Origin: an uncultured Acidimicrobiaceae bacterium
GTDB lineage: Bacteria; Actinomycetota; Acidimicrobiia; Spongiisociales; UBA5794
Direction of reading: 5' to 3'
Length of the DNA: 64,000 nt
Assembly: GCA_947259365.1 (NCBI GenBank)
Contig: CAMYMC010000001.1
Location: 62,001-126,000 of the forward strand
Shown: piece by piece, positions 26,505 through 34,984 of the stretch
Layout: every line of letters starts with the position of its first letter
How positions within the stretch are numbered: position 1 is the stretch's first letter
Made by a program: the position numbers and the translations under genes
The notes under the pieces: generated by a model
What the model was told of the DNA's origin: nothing
Databases searched by the model: none
The model's input: the letters and a program-made list of their open reading frames with translations, nothing else

Positions 26505-27956
26505 GTGACCGCGGTCGCCGACATCGGCGTGGTGGGCTTGGCCGTGATGGGGCGCAACCTCATCCTCAACATGGACGACCGCGGGTTCGTCGTCGCCGCC
26601 TTCAACCGCACGACGGCGAAGGTCGACGAGTTCCTCGCCGGCGAGGCCGAGGGGACGCGCGTCGTCGGCGCTCACTCGCTCGGCGAGCTCGTCGGCCTCC
26701 TCGAGGCACCGCGGCGGATCATGCTCATGATCCGGGCCGGACCTGCGGTCGACGAGGCGATCGGCTCCCTCATCCCCCTCCTCGACGACGGCGACATCAT
26801 CATCGACGGCGGCAACTCGCTCTACACCGACACGATCGCCAGGACCGCCCGGGTCGAGGCTGCAGGCCTTCACTACGTCGGGACGGGTGTCTCCGGCGGC
26901 GAAGAGGGCGCCCGCCACGGGCCCTCGATCATGCCGGGAGGGTCGGCCGCCGCCTGGCCCCACGTCCGGAACCTCTTCACGTCGATCGCAGCCTCCGTCG
27001 ACGGCGTCCCCTGCTGTGACTGGGTGGGCAGCGACGGCGCCGGCCACTACGTGAAGATGGTGCACAACGGCATCGAGTACGGGGACATGCAGGTCCTCAC
27101 CGAGGCCTACGACATCATGCAGCGAGGGATCGGGTTGTCCCACGACGAGATGGCCGGCGTCTTCGCCGGATGGAACAGCGGCCGGCTCGACTCCTATCTC
27201 GTCGCGATCACGGCCGACATCATGCGGACGCGCGACGACGACGGTGAGCCCCTTCTCGAGCACATCCTCGACGCCGCCGGACAGAAGGGCACGGGCAAGT
27301 GGACGGTCATCTCGTCGATGGAGCTCGGCCAGCCGGTGACCCTCGTCGCCGAGGCCGTGTACGGCCGCATCGTCTCGTCGCTCCTCCACCAGCGCGCCGC
27401 TGCGGCAAAGGCGCTGTCGGGTCCCGAACCGCGAATGCGCGGAGACCGCGACGAGCTGCTGAGCGATCTGGAGGACGCCGTCTACGCATCGAAGATCGTC
27501 TCCTACGCCCAGGGATACATGCTCCTGGCCGCTGCGGCATTGGAGCACGGCTGGGAGCTCGACTTCGCTTCGATCGCGTCGATGTGGCGGGGCGGGTGCA
27601 TCATCCGCTCCCGCTTCCTCGGTGAGATCATGGAGGTGTACACCGAGGACCCGGGTCTGCCCAACCTGCTCGTCTCGGAGTTCTTCGGCTCGGCGGTCGA
27701 CGCCGCCCAGGCGGGATGGAGGCGCACGGTCGCTCGCGCGGTCGGCGCCGGGATCCCGGTTCCGGCGTACTCGTCCGCCCTCGCGTTCTACGACGGCTAC
27801 CGCACGGCCCGGGGCCCGGCGAACCTCATCCAGGCCCAGCGGGACTACTTCGGCGCCCACACCTACGAGCGGGTCGACCGACCCCGCGGCGAGCACTTCC
27901 ACACCAACTGGACGGGCTCCGGTGGGGACGTCGCATCGACGACGTACGAGGCGTGA
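26505..27956 (+). CDS. gnd: 6-phosphogluconate dehydrogenase (decarboxylating)
   Basis: Oxidises 6-phosphogluconate to ribulose 5-phosphate with release of CO2 in the pentose phosphate pathway. The 483-residue protein shows IGVVGLAVMGRNL (nucleotide binding), GVSGGEEGARHGPSIMPGG (substrate loop) and GHYVKMVHNGIEYGDMQ, with the catalytic Lys. WTVISSMELGQPVTL and a C-terminal RDYFGAHTYER block follow. This is the long, homodimeric NADP type. The GTG follows GAGGAG by five bases. Its stop overlaps the next start as GTGA. Confidence 0.95.
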   Translation: MTAVADIGVVGLAVMGRNLILNMDDRGFVVAAFNRTTAKVDEFLAGEAEGTRVVGAHSLGELVGLLEAPRRIMLMIRAGPAVDEAIGSLIPLLDDGDIIIDGGNSLYTDTIARTARVEAAGLHYVGTGVSGGEEGARHGPSIMPGGSAAAWPHVRNLFTSIAASVDGVPCCDWVGSDGAGHYVKMVHNGIEYGDMQVLTEAYDIMQRGIGLSHDEMAGVFAGWNSGRLDSYLVAITADIMRTRDDDGEPLLEHILDAAGQKGTGKWTVISSMELGQPVTLVAEAVYGRIVSSLLHQRAAAAKALSGPEPRMRGDRDELLSDLEDAVYASKIVSYAQGYMLLAAAALEHGWELDFASIASMWRGGCIIRSRFLGEIMEVYTEDPGLPNLLVSEFFGSAVDAAQAGWRRTVARAVGAGIPVPAYSSALAFYDGYRTARGPANLIQAQRDYFGAHTYERVDRPRGEHFHTNWTGSGGDVASTTYEA

Positions 27957-28828
27957 GCGAGGCCGTGGCGAGATCGGCGCCCGAGGTCATGCCCGCCCTC
28001 GTCACACCGTTCGACGCGGACGGGTCACTCGATCTCGCTGCGCACCGACACAACGTGGCCACCTTGTGGAAGCGCGGGGCGCGGGGCTTTCTCCTCGGTG
28101 GCAGCTCCGGCGAGGGGCCCTACCTCGAGCCGGGGGAACGGGCCTCCCTCGTCGCAGCGGCTCGCGGCGTCGTCCCTGACGCCTACCTCCTGGGAGGAGT
28201 CAACGGCGAGTCGGTTCGACTCGCGACGATCCAGCTCGACGAAGTCGCCACCGCCGGCGCCGACGCGTGCCTCGTCATCACGCCGACCACCCTCAGCCGG
28301 GACGACGACGCCGCTGTGCGCCGGTTCTACGAAGCGATCGCGGACATCTCCCCGCTGCCGGTCCTCCTCTACACGGTGCCGAGGTGGACCGGGTACGCGC
28401 TGCCGGTCGACGTCGCGACAGCGCTCGCCGCCCACGCCGGCGTCGTCGGGATCAAGGACTCGGGTGGCGACCCGGCGCGGATCGGCGAGCTCGTCACATC
28501 TCTGCACGGCGCGCCCTTCCTCGTCTATGCCGGCGCGAGCGGAGCCGTCGCCGCGAGTGTCCGGTTGGGTGCCACCGGAGCTATCACCGCTTCGGGGAAC
28601 TACGCGTACGAGCTCGTCGCATCGGTCGTCGCCTCGGTCAGGACAGGCTCCGACCCCTCGAGCGCTCAGGCGCGGCTGAGTGCGATCACCTCCGCCGTGG
28701 AGCGGTGGGGCCTGGCAGGCACGAAGGCTGCGGCCGCCGCCGCCGGCCTCGACCCGGGGTGGCCTCGTCTCCCCCTCCGGCCCCTGCCCGACGACGTCGC
28801 AGCCGAGCTCGCCGCCGTCCTCGGCTGA
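27953..28828 (+). CDS. DapA/NAL-family aldolase-type lyase
   Basis: A 291-residue TIM-barrel Schiff-base enzyme related to dihydrodipicolinate synthase and N-acetylneuraminate lyase. The N-terminus has ALVTPFDADGSLD and GGSSGEGPYL. The catalytic Tyr lies in LLYTVPRWTGYA and the Schiff-base Lys in VGIKDSGGD. The loop after Tyr differs from the usual YNVPxRT of lysine-pathway enzymes, so a sugar-acid aldolase is equally possible. GTGA overlap with gnd supports a carbohydrate role, but this is inference. Confidence 0.8.
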   Translation: MSEAVARSAPEVMPALVTPFDADGSLDLAAHRHNVATLWKRGARGFLLGGSSGEGPYLEPGERASLVAAARGVVPDAYLLGGVNGESVRLATIQLDEVATAGADACLVITPTTLSRDDDAAVRRFYEAIADISPLPVLLYTVPRWTGYALPVDVATALAAHAGVVGIKDSGGDPARIGELVTSLHGAPFLVYAGASGAVAASVRLGATGAITASGNYAYELVASVVASVRTGSDPSSAQARLSAITSAVERWGLAGTKAAAAAAGLDPGWPRLPLRPLPDDVAAELAAVLG

Positions 28829-28835
28829 GACGCCT

Positions 28836-29534
28836 TCAGCGGCGCAGCGACACTGCTCCGGAGATGAACTCGAGGTTCGGGACGTCGATGAAGCGGGCAT
28901 CCTCGACTTCGATCCGGGTGGTGGCGAGCCCGATCTCGGTGATGCGGCCCTCGACATCGCCCACGCGGACCATTTCTCCCGGCGAATACCGGCTGGCCAC
29001 GTGACGGCCGGCGGCGATCTGCCGCGCCACCGGCACAGCACCGATGCCGGCGCCGAGCGCCACGGTGAGCGCGGTGCCGAATGCCAGGGCGGCGACGAGG
29101 ATCAGGATGATGTCGGTCGAGATCCCGATCTGCTGCATCGCGATGACGACCCCGATCCCCAGGATCACCGCCGAGGCGAGGAGTCGCACCCGGCCGGCGA
29201 GCACCGCCGACACGCTGCGCAGCGCAGTCTCGGCGAAGAGTCCGACGATGCGCCCGAGCGCCCTGGCGATGATGAGGACGATGAGCGCCACCATCACCTT
29301 CGGGACAGAGTCGATGACGGACTCGAGGAGCTGGTCGGCCTGATCCGGGTCGATGACGACGAGGGCGCCGACGACGAGCACGGCGAGGATGAGCACGGGG
29401 ACGAGACGGGCGACGAGCTCCCGCCACCGCTCGGGGAGCCTCGAGCGGAGGACCCGTCCCACGATCCAGATGACGACGGCGACACCGACCGCGACACCGA
29501 CCGTCACGATCCTGCTCGTCAGCGCGTCGTCCAT
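28836..29534 (-). CDS. Small MscS-type mechanosensitive channel
   Basis: A 232-residue membrane protein. About four hydrophobic helices are followed by a pore-like helix rich in Ala and Gly (ALAFGTALTVALGAGIGAV) and a beta domain with SPGEMVRVGDVEGRITEIG. This is the middle-domain signature of MscS channels. It would release solutes under hypo-osmotic stress. The protein is short; the C-terminal cytoplasmic vestibule of E. coli MscS is mostly absent. A TATAGG sequence about 40 bases upstream may be its -10. Convergent with the lyase gene, seven bases apart. Confidence 0.82.
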   Translation of the reverse strand: MDDALTSRIVTVGVAVGVAVVIWIVGRVLRSRLPERWRELVARLVPVLILAVLVVGALVVIDPDQADQLLESVIDSVPKVMVALIVLIIARALGRIVGLFAETALRSVSAVLAGRVRLLASAVILGIGVVIAMQQIGISTDIILILVAALAFGTALTVALGAGIGAVPVARQIAAGRHVASRYSPGEMVRVGDVEGRITEIGLATTRIEVEDARFIDVPNLEFISGAVSLRR

Positions 29535-29596
29535 GGCTGTCCTCGCCTCTCCGGCCGGCCGTCAGCCTATACCGGGGTACCGGTCGGTTCCCATCC

Positions 29597-29887
29597 TCAC
29601 TCCCCCGCCTCCCCGATGTCGGATTGGGGGCCGTATTCCACGAGCGCCCTCGCCATCGCCACCGCGATGTCGATCCCGAGCCGGGCGGCCGAGGCGAGGA
29701 ACTCGTCGAAGCGGATCGTACGCATGACGGGCTCCGACAGGTCACCGGCGAGCTCGCCACTCCACAGCTCGGCGAGGAACTGCTGGCACTCGTCGCAGCC
29801 GGCAACGTGATCGTCGAGGCCTGAGTCGAGACCGTCGACGAAGGCGAAGAGCCGCTCGTCCGTCGTCCGGCAAGATCTCATCGCCAT
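29597..29887 (-). CDS. Putative zinc-finger anti-sigma factor
   Basis: A 96-residue protein with the HxxxCxxC zinc signature DHVAGCDECQQF at about residues 26-37, the core of ZAS-type anti-sigma factors. A C-terminal region without a transmembrane helix follows, so the protein should be cytoplasmic. It starts at ATG 29887, overlapping the sigma-factor gene by ten bases; a second ATG at 29881 overlaps the stop as ATGA. Position and motif indicate control of the preceding sigma factor. Confidence 0.75.
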   Translation of the reverse strand: MAMRSCRTTDERLFAFVDGLDSGLDDHVAGCDECQQFLAELWSGELAGDLSEPVMRTIRFDEFLASAARLGIDIAVAMARALVEYGPQSDIGEAGE

Positions 29888-30435
29888 GCCTCCATGTCCT
29901 CACGCATCGCCCGCCTCGCCCGCAGGATCCTGGTCCTGACGGTGTTGAGCGGTAGGTCCATCTCGTCGGCGATCTCCTGGTACGAGAGCCGTCCGAACTC
30001 ACGGAGGACCAACGGTCGCCGCAGGCTCTCGGGGAGACCCTCGATGACGTCGTTGAGACGGTGCCGCAACTCGGCGAGCTCGGCCTGGCGCTCGGGGCCC
30101 GAGAGGGTGGCACGCTCGGGGATGGACTCCGTGGGGTATTCCCGCCGCCGCGTGACGGTGTTCAACGCCAGGTTCGTCACGATCCGGTACAACCACGACC
30201 GCACCTGGGCCCTCCCCTCGAAGGCGCCGAGCCCTCGGTACGCCCTGACGAACGCATCCTGGGCGAGATCCTGGGCCACCACCGGGTTCCTCACGATCCG
30301 CAACGCCGCCCCGAAGACGAAGTCCTGGTGTCGGCGGACGAGTTCCCCGAACGCCTCGAGGTCGTGCTCGACCATCGCCACCAGCTCGTCGTCGGCGAGC
30401 GCCGCGTAGCTCTGTGTGTGACGGCTTGGACCCAC
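29878..30435 (-). CDS. ECF-type RNA polymerase sigma factor
   Basis: A 185-residue sigma-70 factor with only regions 2 and 4. Region 2 includes RIVRNPVVAQDLAQDAFVRA and RSWLYRIVTNLALN; region 4 has LREFGRLSYQEIADEMDLPL followed by a RILRARRAM helix. The start is taken as the GTG at 30435, with GAGGAC upstream; the nearest ATG (about 30345) would cut into region 2. Co-translated with the zinc-finger protein downstream. A 16-bp near-palindrome lies 13 bases upstream. Target genes are not identifiable from the window. Confidence 0.86.
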   Translation of the reverse strand: MGPSRHTQSYAALADDELVAMVEHDLEAFGELVRRHQDFVFGAALRIVRNPVVAQDLAQDAFVRAYRGLGAFEGRAQVRSWLYRIVTNLALNTVTRRREYPTESIPERATLSGPERQAELAELRHRLNDVIEGLPESLRRPLVLREFGRLSYQEIADEMDLPLNTVRTRILRARRAMREDMEAWR

Positions 30436-30447
30436 GACGTCCTCGGC

Positions 30448-30463
30448 AGGTTCCCGGAAACCT
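30448..30463. promoter_or_regulatory. 16-bp near-palindrome before the sigma-factor gene
   Basis: AGGTTCCCGGAAACCT matches its reverse complement at 14 of 16 positions. It lies in the gap between the divergent sigma-factor and pntAA genes and could be an operator for either. Confidence 0.4.
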
Positions 30464-30557
30464 ACACGTGGGGCGCGGCCGGGGCCGCACGCGATGGGCA
30501 TGGCCTCATCGTGACGAGGGTGCCGACGGTGAGAGCCGGAGCCTCCGGCGCGTCGAG

Positions 30558-30563
30558 TAGCGT
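30558..30563 (+). promoter_or_regulatory. TAGCGT -10 box of pntAA, probable leaderless start
   Basis: TAnnnT box ending seven bases before the pntAA ATG; no ribosome-binding site precedes that ATG. Confidence 0.35.
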
Positions 30564-30570
30564 GCCTCCG

Positions 30571-31698
30571 ATGCGCGCTGCAGTACTCCACGAGAGAAGT
30601 CCGGACGAGCGCCGGGTCGCCGCCGTGGCTGCCACCGTCGAGAAGATGACGGAGTGGGGCTGGGACGTCGCCGTCGAGCCCGGGGCCGGAGCCGGGGCCG
30701 GCGTCACCGACGGTGCCTTCACCGCCGCTGGAGCAACAGTGACTCGGGACGCGCTCGCCGGAGCCGCCCTCGTCCTCCAGGTCGGCCCGCCCGAGCCTTC
30801 GCTCATCGGCGAGTTCGGCGAGGGTTCGACCGTCGTGGGGTTCCTCGACCCCTTCGTGCGCGCCGACCTCATCCGGGAGATCGCCCGGCGCCGGCTCACC
30901 GCTCTCGCCGTCGAGGCGATCCCACGGATCACGCTCGCCCAGAGCATGGACGCCTTGTCCTCCCAGGCCAACCTCGCCGGGTATGCCGCGGTGCTCGCCG
31001 CAGCCGGCGCCTCCCCCCGAATGTTCCCGATGATGGTCACCGCCGCCGGCACGATCCCGCCGGCGAAGGCCCTCATCCTCGGTGTCGGTGTGGCCGGGCT
31101 GCAGGCCATCGCCACGGCCCGGAGGCTCGGCGCCGTCGTCCATGCCTACGACATCAGGACCGAGACGAAGGAGCAGGTCGAGAGCCTCGGCGCCCGCTTC
31201 GTCGCAGCACCGACGGAGGAAGCCGACGAGGGCGGCTATGCCCGCGAGGTCGAAGAGGACACCCAGGCACGCCAGCACGAGGCGCTCGCCCCGTTCGTCG
31301 CCGATGCCGACATCATCGTCACGACCGCTCAGATCCCGGGCCGGGGAGCCCCGCGGCTCGTGACGTCGGAGATGCTGGCGGAGATGCGGCCCGGCTCGGT
31401 CATCATCGACATGGCCGCGGCTACCGGCGGCAACGTCGAGGGCTCCCGTCCCGGCGAGGTCGTCGAGATCGGCGGTGTCGCGATCCACGGACCCACGAAC
31501 CTGGCAAGCGCCGTCGCCGCCGACGCGAGCCGCATGTACGCCAGGAACCTCATCGGACTCCTCGAGCGGGCCCGGGGCGATGGCGGCGGCCTCGCCATCG
31601 ATCTCGACGACGAGATCCTCGACGGTTGCACCGTGGTGCACGAGGGGGAAGTCCGCCACCCCCTCTCGACCGCCCTCCTCGAAAGGACGGCGCCTTGA
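30571..31698 (+). CDS. pntAA: NAD(P) transhydrogenase subunit alpha, part 1
   Basis: The soluble NAD(H)-binding domain I of proton-translocating transhydrogenase. The 375-residue protein has the alanine-dehydrogenase-like N-terminal half (DALSSQANLAGYAAVL) and a Rossmann fold with ILGVGVAGLQAIATARRLG. DIIVTTAQIPGRGAPRL and SVIIDMAAATGGN follow. The enzyme couples hydride transfer from NADH to NADP+ with proton entry, supplying NADPH. First gene of a three-gene operon; its stop overlaps the TTG start of pntAB. GTG 30562 is an alternative start. Confidence 0.92.
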   Translation: MRAAVLHERSPDERRVAAVAATVEKMTEWGWDVAVEPGAGAGAGVTDGAFTAAGATVTRDALAGAALVLQVGPPEPSLIGEFGEGSTVVGFLDPFVRADLIREIARRRLTALAVEAIPRITLAQSMDALSSQANLAGYAAVLAAAGASPRMFPMMVTAAGTIPPAKALILGVGVAGLQAIATARRLGAVVHAYDIRTETKEQVESLGARFVAAPTEEADEGGYAREVEEDTQARQHEALAPFVADADIIVTTAQIPGRGAPRLVTSEMLAEMRPGSVIIDMAAATGGNVEGSRPGEVVEIGGVAIHGPTNLASAVAADASRMYARNLIGLLERARGDGGGLAIDLDDEILDGCTVVHEGEVRHPLSTALLERTAP

Positions 31699-31988
31699 GC
31701 CCGGAGTTCATCGCCGGCATCGTCGTCTTCGTCCTCGCCGCGTTCGTCGGGCTCGAGGTGATCTCGAAGGTGCCACCGACGCTGCACACGCCGCTGATGT
31801 CGGGCGCCAATGCCATCTCGGGGATCACCATCGTCGGGGCCGTCGTCGCCGCCGGGATCGGTGAGGGCGCCCTCGCCACCGTCCTCGGGTTCCTCGCCGT
31901 CACCGCAGCGACGATCAACGTCGTCGGGGGCTTCCTCGTCACCGACCGGATGCTCGAGATGTTCCGGAAGAAGCCGGACCGCCGATGA
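31695..31988 (+). CDS. pntAB: NAD(P) transhydrogenase subunit alpha, part 2
   Basis: A 97-residue membrane subunit. It starts with a TTG overlapping the pntAA stop (TTGA) and begins MSPEFIAGIVVFVLAAFVG. It contains SKVPPTLHTPLMSGANAISG, the conserved block of transhydrogenase domain II, then two hydrophobic helices and FLVTDRMLEMF. It forms the proton channel with PntB. The size and the split from PntAA are normal for the three-subunit type. Because of the TTG start and short length it is easily missed. Confidence 0.9.
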   Translation: MSPEFIAGIVVFVLAAFVGLEVISKVPPTLHTPLMSGANAISGITIVGAVVAAGIGEGALATVLGFLAVTAATINVVGGFLVTDRMLEMFRKKPDRR

Positions 31989-33343
31989 CCGAGCTCCTCT
32001 ACCTGGCGGCCGCCGTGCTGTTCATCTTCGGCCTCAAGCAGCTCTCCGGACCGCGTACCGCCCGGCGGGGAAACGTGCTCGCTGCCGGCGGGATGCTCCT
32101 TGCGGTCGTTGTCACCCTCGTCGACGCCGCGATCGTCACGTGGGGCACGATCATCGCCGGGCTCGCCACCGGGACCGTGATCGGAGCGGTCCTCGCCGCC
32201 CGCATCCAGATGACCGCGATGCCGCAACTCGTCGCGGCGTTCAACGGCTTTGGGGGCGCCGCCTCCGCGCTCGTCGCCCTCGCCGAGCTGGAGAGGTTCG
32301 ACGCCGTCTTCGCCGAGGAGACCGGGGTCACCGTCGCCCTCTCCCTGCTCATCGGGACGGTGACGTTCTCCGGCTCGTTCGTTGCCTTCGCCAAGCTCCA
32401 GGGGCTCGTCCCCGGCCGCCCCCTCCTGTTCCCGGGGGCCCAGGTGATCAACGCGACCCTCGGCGCGGGGGCCGTCGCGCTGGGAACCTGGGCCGTCCTC
32501 GCCGACGCCGCCCCCGCCTACTGGTCGATCGTGGCCGTGGCCTTCGTCCTCGGCATCCTCGGCGTCACCCCGATCGGCGGAGCCGACATGCCGGTCGTCA
32601 TCTCGTTGCTGAACTCGCTCTCCGGCGTTGCCGCCGCCATGGCCGGGTTCGTCATCGGCAACTCCGCCCTCATCATCGGCGGCGCTCTCGTCGGTGCCGC
32701 CGGGTTCATCCTCACCGTGCTGATGGGCCAGGCGATGAACCGCTCCCTCGCCAACGTCCTGTTCTCCGGGTTCGGCACCGAAGGCGGGCCTGCGGTGGCG
32801 ACCGGAGACAAGCCGGTGAACCGGGCGACTCCCGAGGACGTGGCGATCGCCGTCGGCTACGCCTCGCGGGTCATCATCGTCCCCGGCTACGGGCTCGCCG
32901 TCGCCCAGGCCCAGCACGCCGCCCGTGACCTCGCCAACGCGCTCGAGGCACGCGGGGTGACCGTCGAGTACGCCATCCATCCCGTCGCCGGGCGGATGCC
33001 GGGGCACATGAACGTGCTTCTCGCCGAGGCCGACGTCTCCTACGACCTCCTCCTCGACCTCGACCAGTCGAACCCGCGTTTTCCCCAGACCGACGTCGCG
33101 CTCATCGTCGGCGCCAACGACGTTGTCAACCCCTCCGCCCGAGACGACACGACGAGCCCGATCTATGGGATGCCGATCCTCGAGGTGGACCGTGCCCGCA
33201 ACGTCGTCGTGGTGAAGCGGTCGCTGTCACCGGGGTTCGCCGGCATCGACAACCCGCTGTTCTATCTCGAGAACACGATGATGCTCTTCGCCGACGCGAA
33301 GGCCGCACTCGAGTCGGTCCTCGGCGCGCTCGGCGACGTGTGA
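31985..33343 (+). CDS. pntB: NAD(P) transhydrogenase subunit beta
   Basis: A 452-residue subunit. About eight or nine membrane helices lead into the NADP(H)-binding domain III at the C-terminus (IIVPGYGLAVAQAQHAARDL, then HPVAGRMPGHMNVLLAEA and VIGAND-like IVGANDVVNP). MPQLVAAFNGFGGAASALVA is the characteristic domain-II block. The ATG overlaps the pntAB stop (ATGA). Length is normal. Confidence 0.94.
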   Translation: MTELLYLAAAVLFIFGLKQLSGPRTARRGNVLAAGGMLLAVVVTLVDAAIVTWGTIIAGLATGTVIGAVLAARIQMTAMPQLVAAFNGFGGAASALVALAELERFDAVFAEETGVTVALSLLIGTVTFSGSFVAFAKLQGLVPGRPLLFPGAQVINATLGAGAVALGTWAVLADAAPAYWSIVAVAFVLGILGVTPIGGADMPVVISLLNSLSGVAAAMAGFVIGNSALIIGGALVGAAGFILTVLMGQAMNRSLANVLFSGFGTEGGPAVATGDKPVNRATPEDVAIAVGYASRVIIVPGYGLAVAQAQHAARDLANALEARGVTVEYAIHPVAGRMPGHMNVLLAEADVSYDLLLDLDQSNPRFPQTDVALIVGANDVVNPSARDDTTSPIYGMPILEVDRARNVVVVKRSLSPGFAGIDNPLFYLENTMMLFADAKAALESVLGALGDV

Positions 33344-33939
33344 TGGACCCCGAGTTCTTCCGCCGCCTCGTCGCCGGGCGGCGGATGGTGCGCAATTACA
33401 CCACCGAGCCGGTCGACGCCGCCGTCGTCGATCGGCTCCTCGACGCCGCCCGCAGGGGCCCCTCGGCGGGCTTCACCCAGGGCGTGTCGTTCGTCGTCGT
33501 GACGGACGCCGCGATGCGATCCACGATCGCCGCGCTGGCCCACGAACCCGACTACGTCGCCGCCGGCTTCGACCCGTGGATCTCGCGTGCCCCGGTGCAC
33601 ATCGTCGTGTGCGTGAGCGAGGAGGCGTATCGGGCCCGGTACCGGGAGCCGGACAAGAGCCCCGACGGCTCAGAGCCGCAATGGCCGGTCCCCTATTGGT
33701 GGGTCGATGCCGGCGCCGCCCTCATGCTCCTCCTCCTCGGCGCCGTCGCCGAGGGTCTCGGGGCGGGGTTCTTGGGCTCGCACGCCCTCGACCGGCTCGC
33801 AGAGACACTGGGGATCCCCGCCGAAGTCTCGCCGATCGGCATCGTCACCCTCGGCCACCCGGCGCCTGACCGGCGTTCACGATCGCTCGATCGGGGCCGG
33901 CGTCGCTGGGACGACGTCGTCCACCGCGAAGGCTGGTAG
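33343..33939 (+). CDS. Nitroreductase-family FMN protein
   Basis: A 198-residue flavoprotein. The N-terminus has an Arg-rich phosphate-binding block (RLVAGRRMVRNY), followed by DAARRGPSAGFTQG. The dimer-interface and FMN region VDAGAALMLLLLGAVAEGLG comes next, with GFLGSHALDRLAETLGIP, as in nitroreductases. It is likely an NAD(P)H-dependent reductase; the substrate is unknown. Its ATG overlaps the pntB stop by one base, so it is probably co-transcribed with the NADPH-producing enzyme. Confidence 0.82.
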   Translation: MDPEFFRRLVAGRRMVRNYTTEPVDAAVVDRLLDAARRGPSAGFTQGVSFVVVTDAAMRSTIAALAHEPDYVAAGFDPWISRAPVHIVVCVSEEAYRARYREPDKSPDGSEPQWPVPYWWVDAGAALMLLLLGAVAEGLGAGFLGSHALDRLAETLGIPAEVSPIGIVTLGHPAPDRRSRSLDRGRRRWDDVVHREGW

Positions 33940-34079
33940 CCGGCCGGGCTCAGGCCTCGGCGCGATCGTACTGGCGGTAGTCCCCGGTACGGAGGTGGCA
34001 GGACGCGAGATGGCCCGGCTCCTCGTCCACGGCGCGGAGCCGGCCAGGAGCCTGCGGTGGAGGTGTGACGCCGCGGGTA

Positions 34080-34085
34080 TAGCAT
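34080..34085 (+). promoter_or_regulatory. TAGCAT -10 box of the ABC exporter genes
   Basis: TAnnnT box (within TATAGCAT) ending eight bases before the GTG of the ABC ATPase gene; no ribosome-binding site is seen, so a leaderless mRNA is likely. Confidence 0.4.
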
Positions 34086-34093
34086 GCGCCGCC

Positions 34094-34984
34094 GTGCTCG
34101 AGCTCAGCGGCCTCACCAAACGCTACGGCGACGTCGTCGCGCTCGACCGATGCAGCTTCGAGGTCCGCCGCGGCCAGCTGCTCGGACTGTTGGGGCCCAA
34201 CGGCGCCGGCAAGACGACGGCGATGCGCTCGGTGTTCTCCCTCGTCCGGCCCGATGCCGGCTCGGTGACCTGGGACGGCGCCGATATCGCTCCGCAGACC
34301 CGCCTCGGCTTCGGGTACATGCCGGAACAGCGCGGGCTGTATCCACGAATGCGCGTCCACGACCAGCTCCGTTACTTCGGCCGGCTCCACGGCATGGGAG
34401 CGACTGATGCCGCGACCGCCGCCGATCGCTGGCTCGAGGACCTGGGCCTCGCCGACCGCCGCCGCGACCGGCTCGAGGAGCTTTCCCACGGCAACCAGCA
34501 GCGGGTGCAGCTCGCCGCGGCTCTCGTCCACGACCCCGAGCTCCTGGTGCTCGACGAGCCCTTCTCCGGCCTCGACCCGATCGGGGTGACCGCGATGGCC
34601 GAGATCCTCGCCGCCCGCGCCGCGGCCGGATCGGCCGTCGTGTTCTCAAGCCACCAGCTCGACCTCGTCGAGGACCTCTGTGAGGAGGTCGTCGTCATCG
34701 ACCGGGGCCGGGTCGCCCTCTCCGGTCCGGTGCGCGAGCTCCGGGCTCGCTCGCCGCTGCGCTACCTCGTCGTCGAGATCGAGGGCGGCGACACGGGCTG
34801 GGTGCGAGGCGTACCGGGTGCGACCCTGCTCGAGGCACGGGGCGATCGCATCCGGCTGACCGTGCCCCGAGACACCGACCTCGGCGCCGTCGTCGCCGCC
34901 GTCGACGGCACCGGACGGGTACGCCACTTCAGCTTCGAACCCCCGAACCTCTCAGAGGTCTTCCTCGAGGCGGTGGACCGTTGA
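34094..34984 (+). CDS. ABC transporter ATP-binding protein, NatA-like
   Basis: A 296-residue ATPase with Walker A GPNGAGKTT, Q-loop region FGYMPEQRGLYPRM, signature ELSHGNQQRVQLA and Walker B ELLVLDEPFSGLDP. SSHQLDLVEDLCE carries the switch His. A DUF4162-like C-terminal tail follows. It pairs with the permease downstream (TTGA overlap), forming a NatAB-type exporter. The substrate is unknown; sodium export in NatAB of Bacillus is the best-known function of the group. The GTG start follows a -10 box with no leader. Confidence 0.88.
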   Translation: MLELSGLTKRYGDVVALDRCSFEVRRGQLLGLLGPNGAGKTTAMRSVFSLVRPDAGSVTWDGADIAPQTRLGFGYMPEQRGLYPRMRVHDQLRYFGRLHGMGATDAATAADRWLEDLGLADRRRDRLEELSHGNQQRVQLAAALVHDPELLVLDEPFSGLDPIGVTAMAEILAARAAAGSAVVFSSHQLDLVEDLCEEVVVIDRGRVALSGPVRELRARSPLRYLVVEIEGGDTGWVRGVPGATLLEARGDRIRLTVPRDTDLGAVVAAVDGTGRVRHFSFEPPNLSEVFLEAVDR

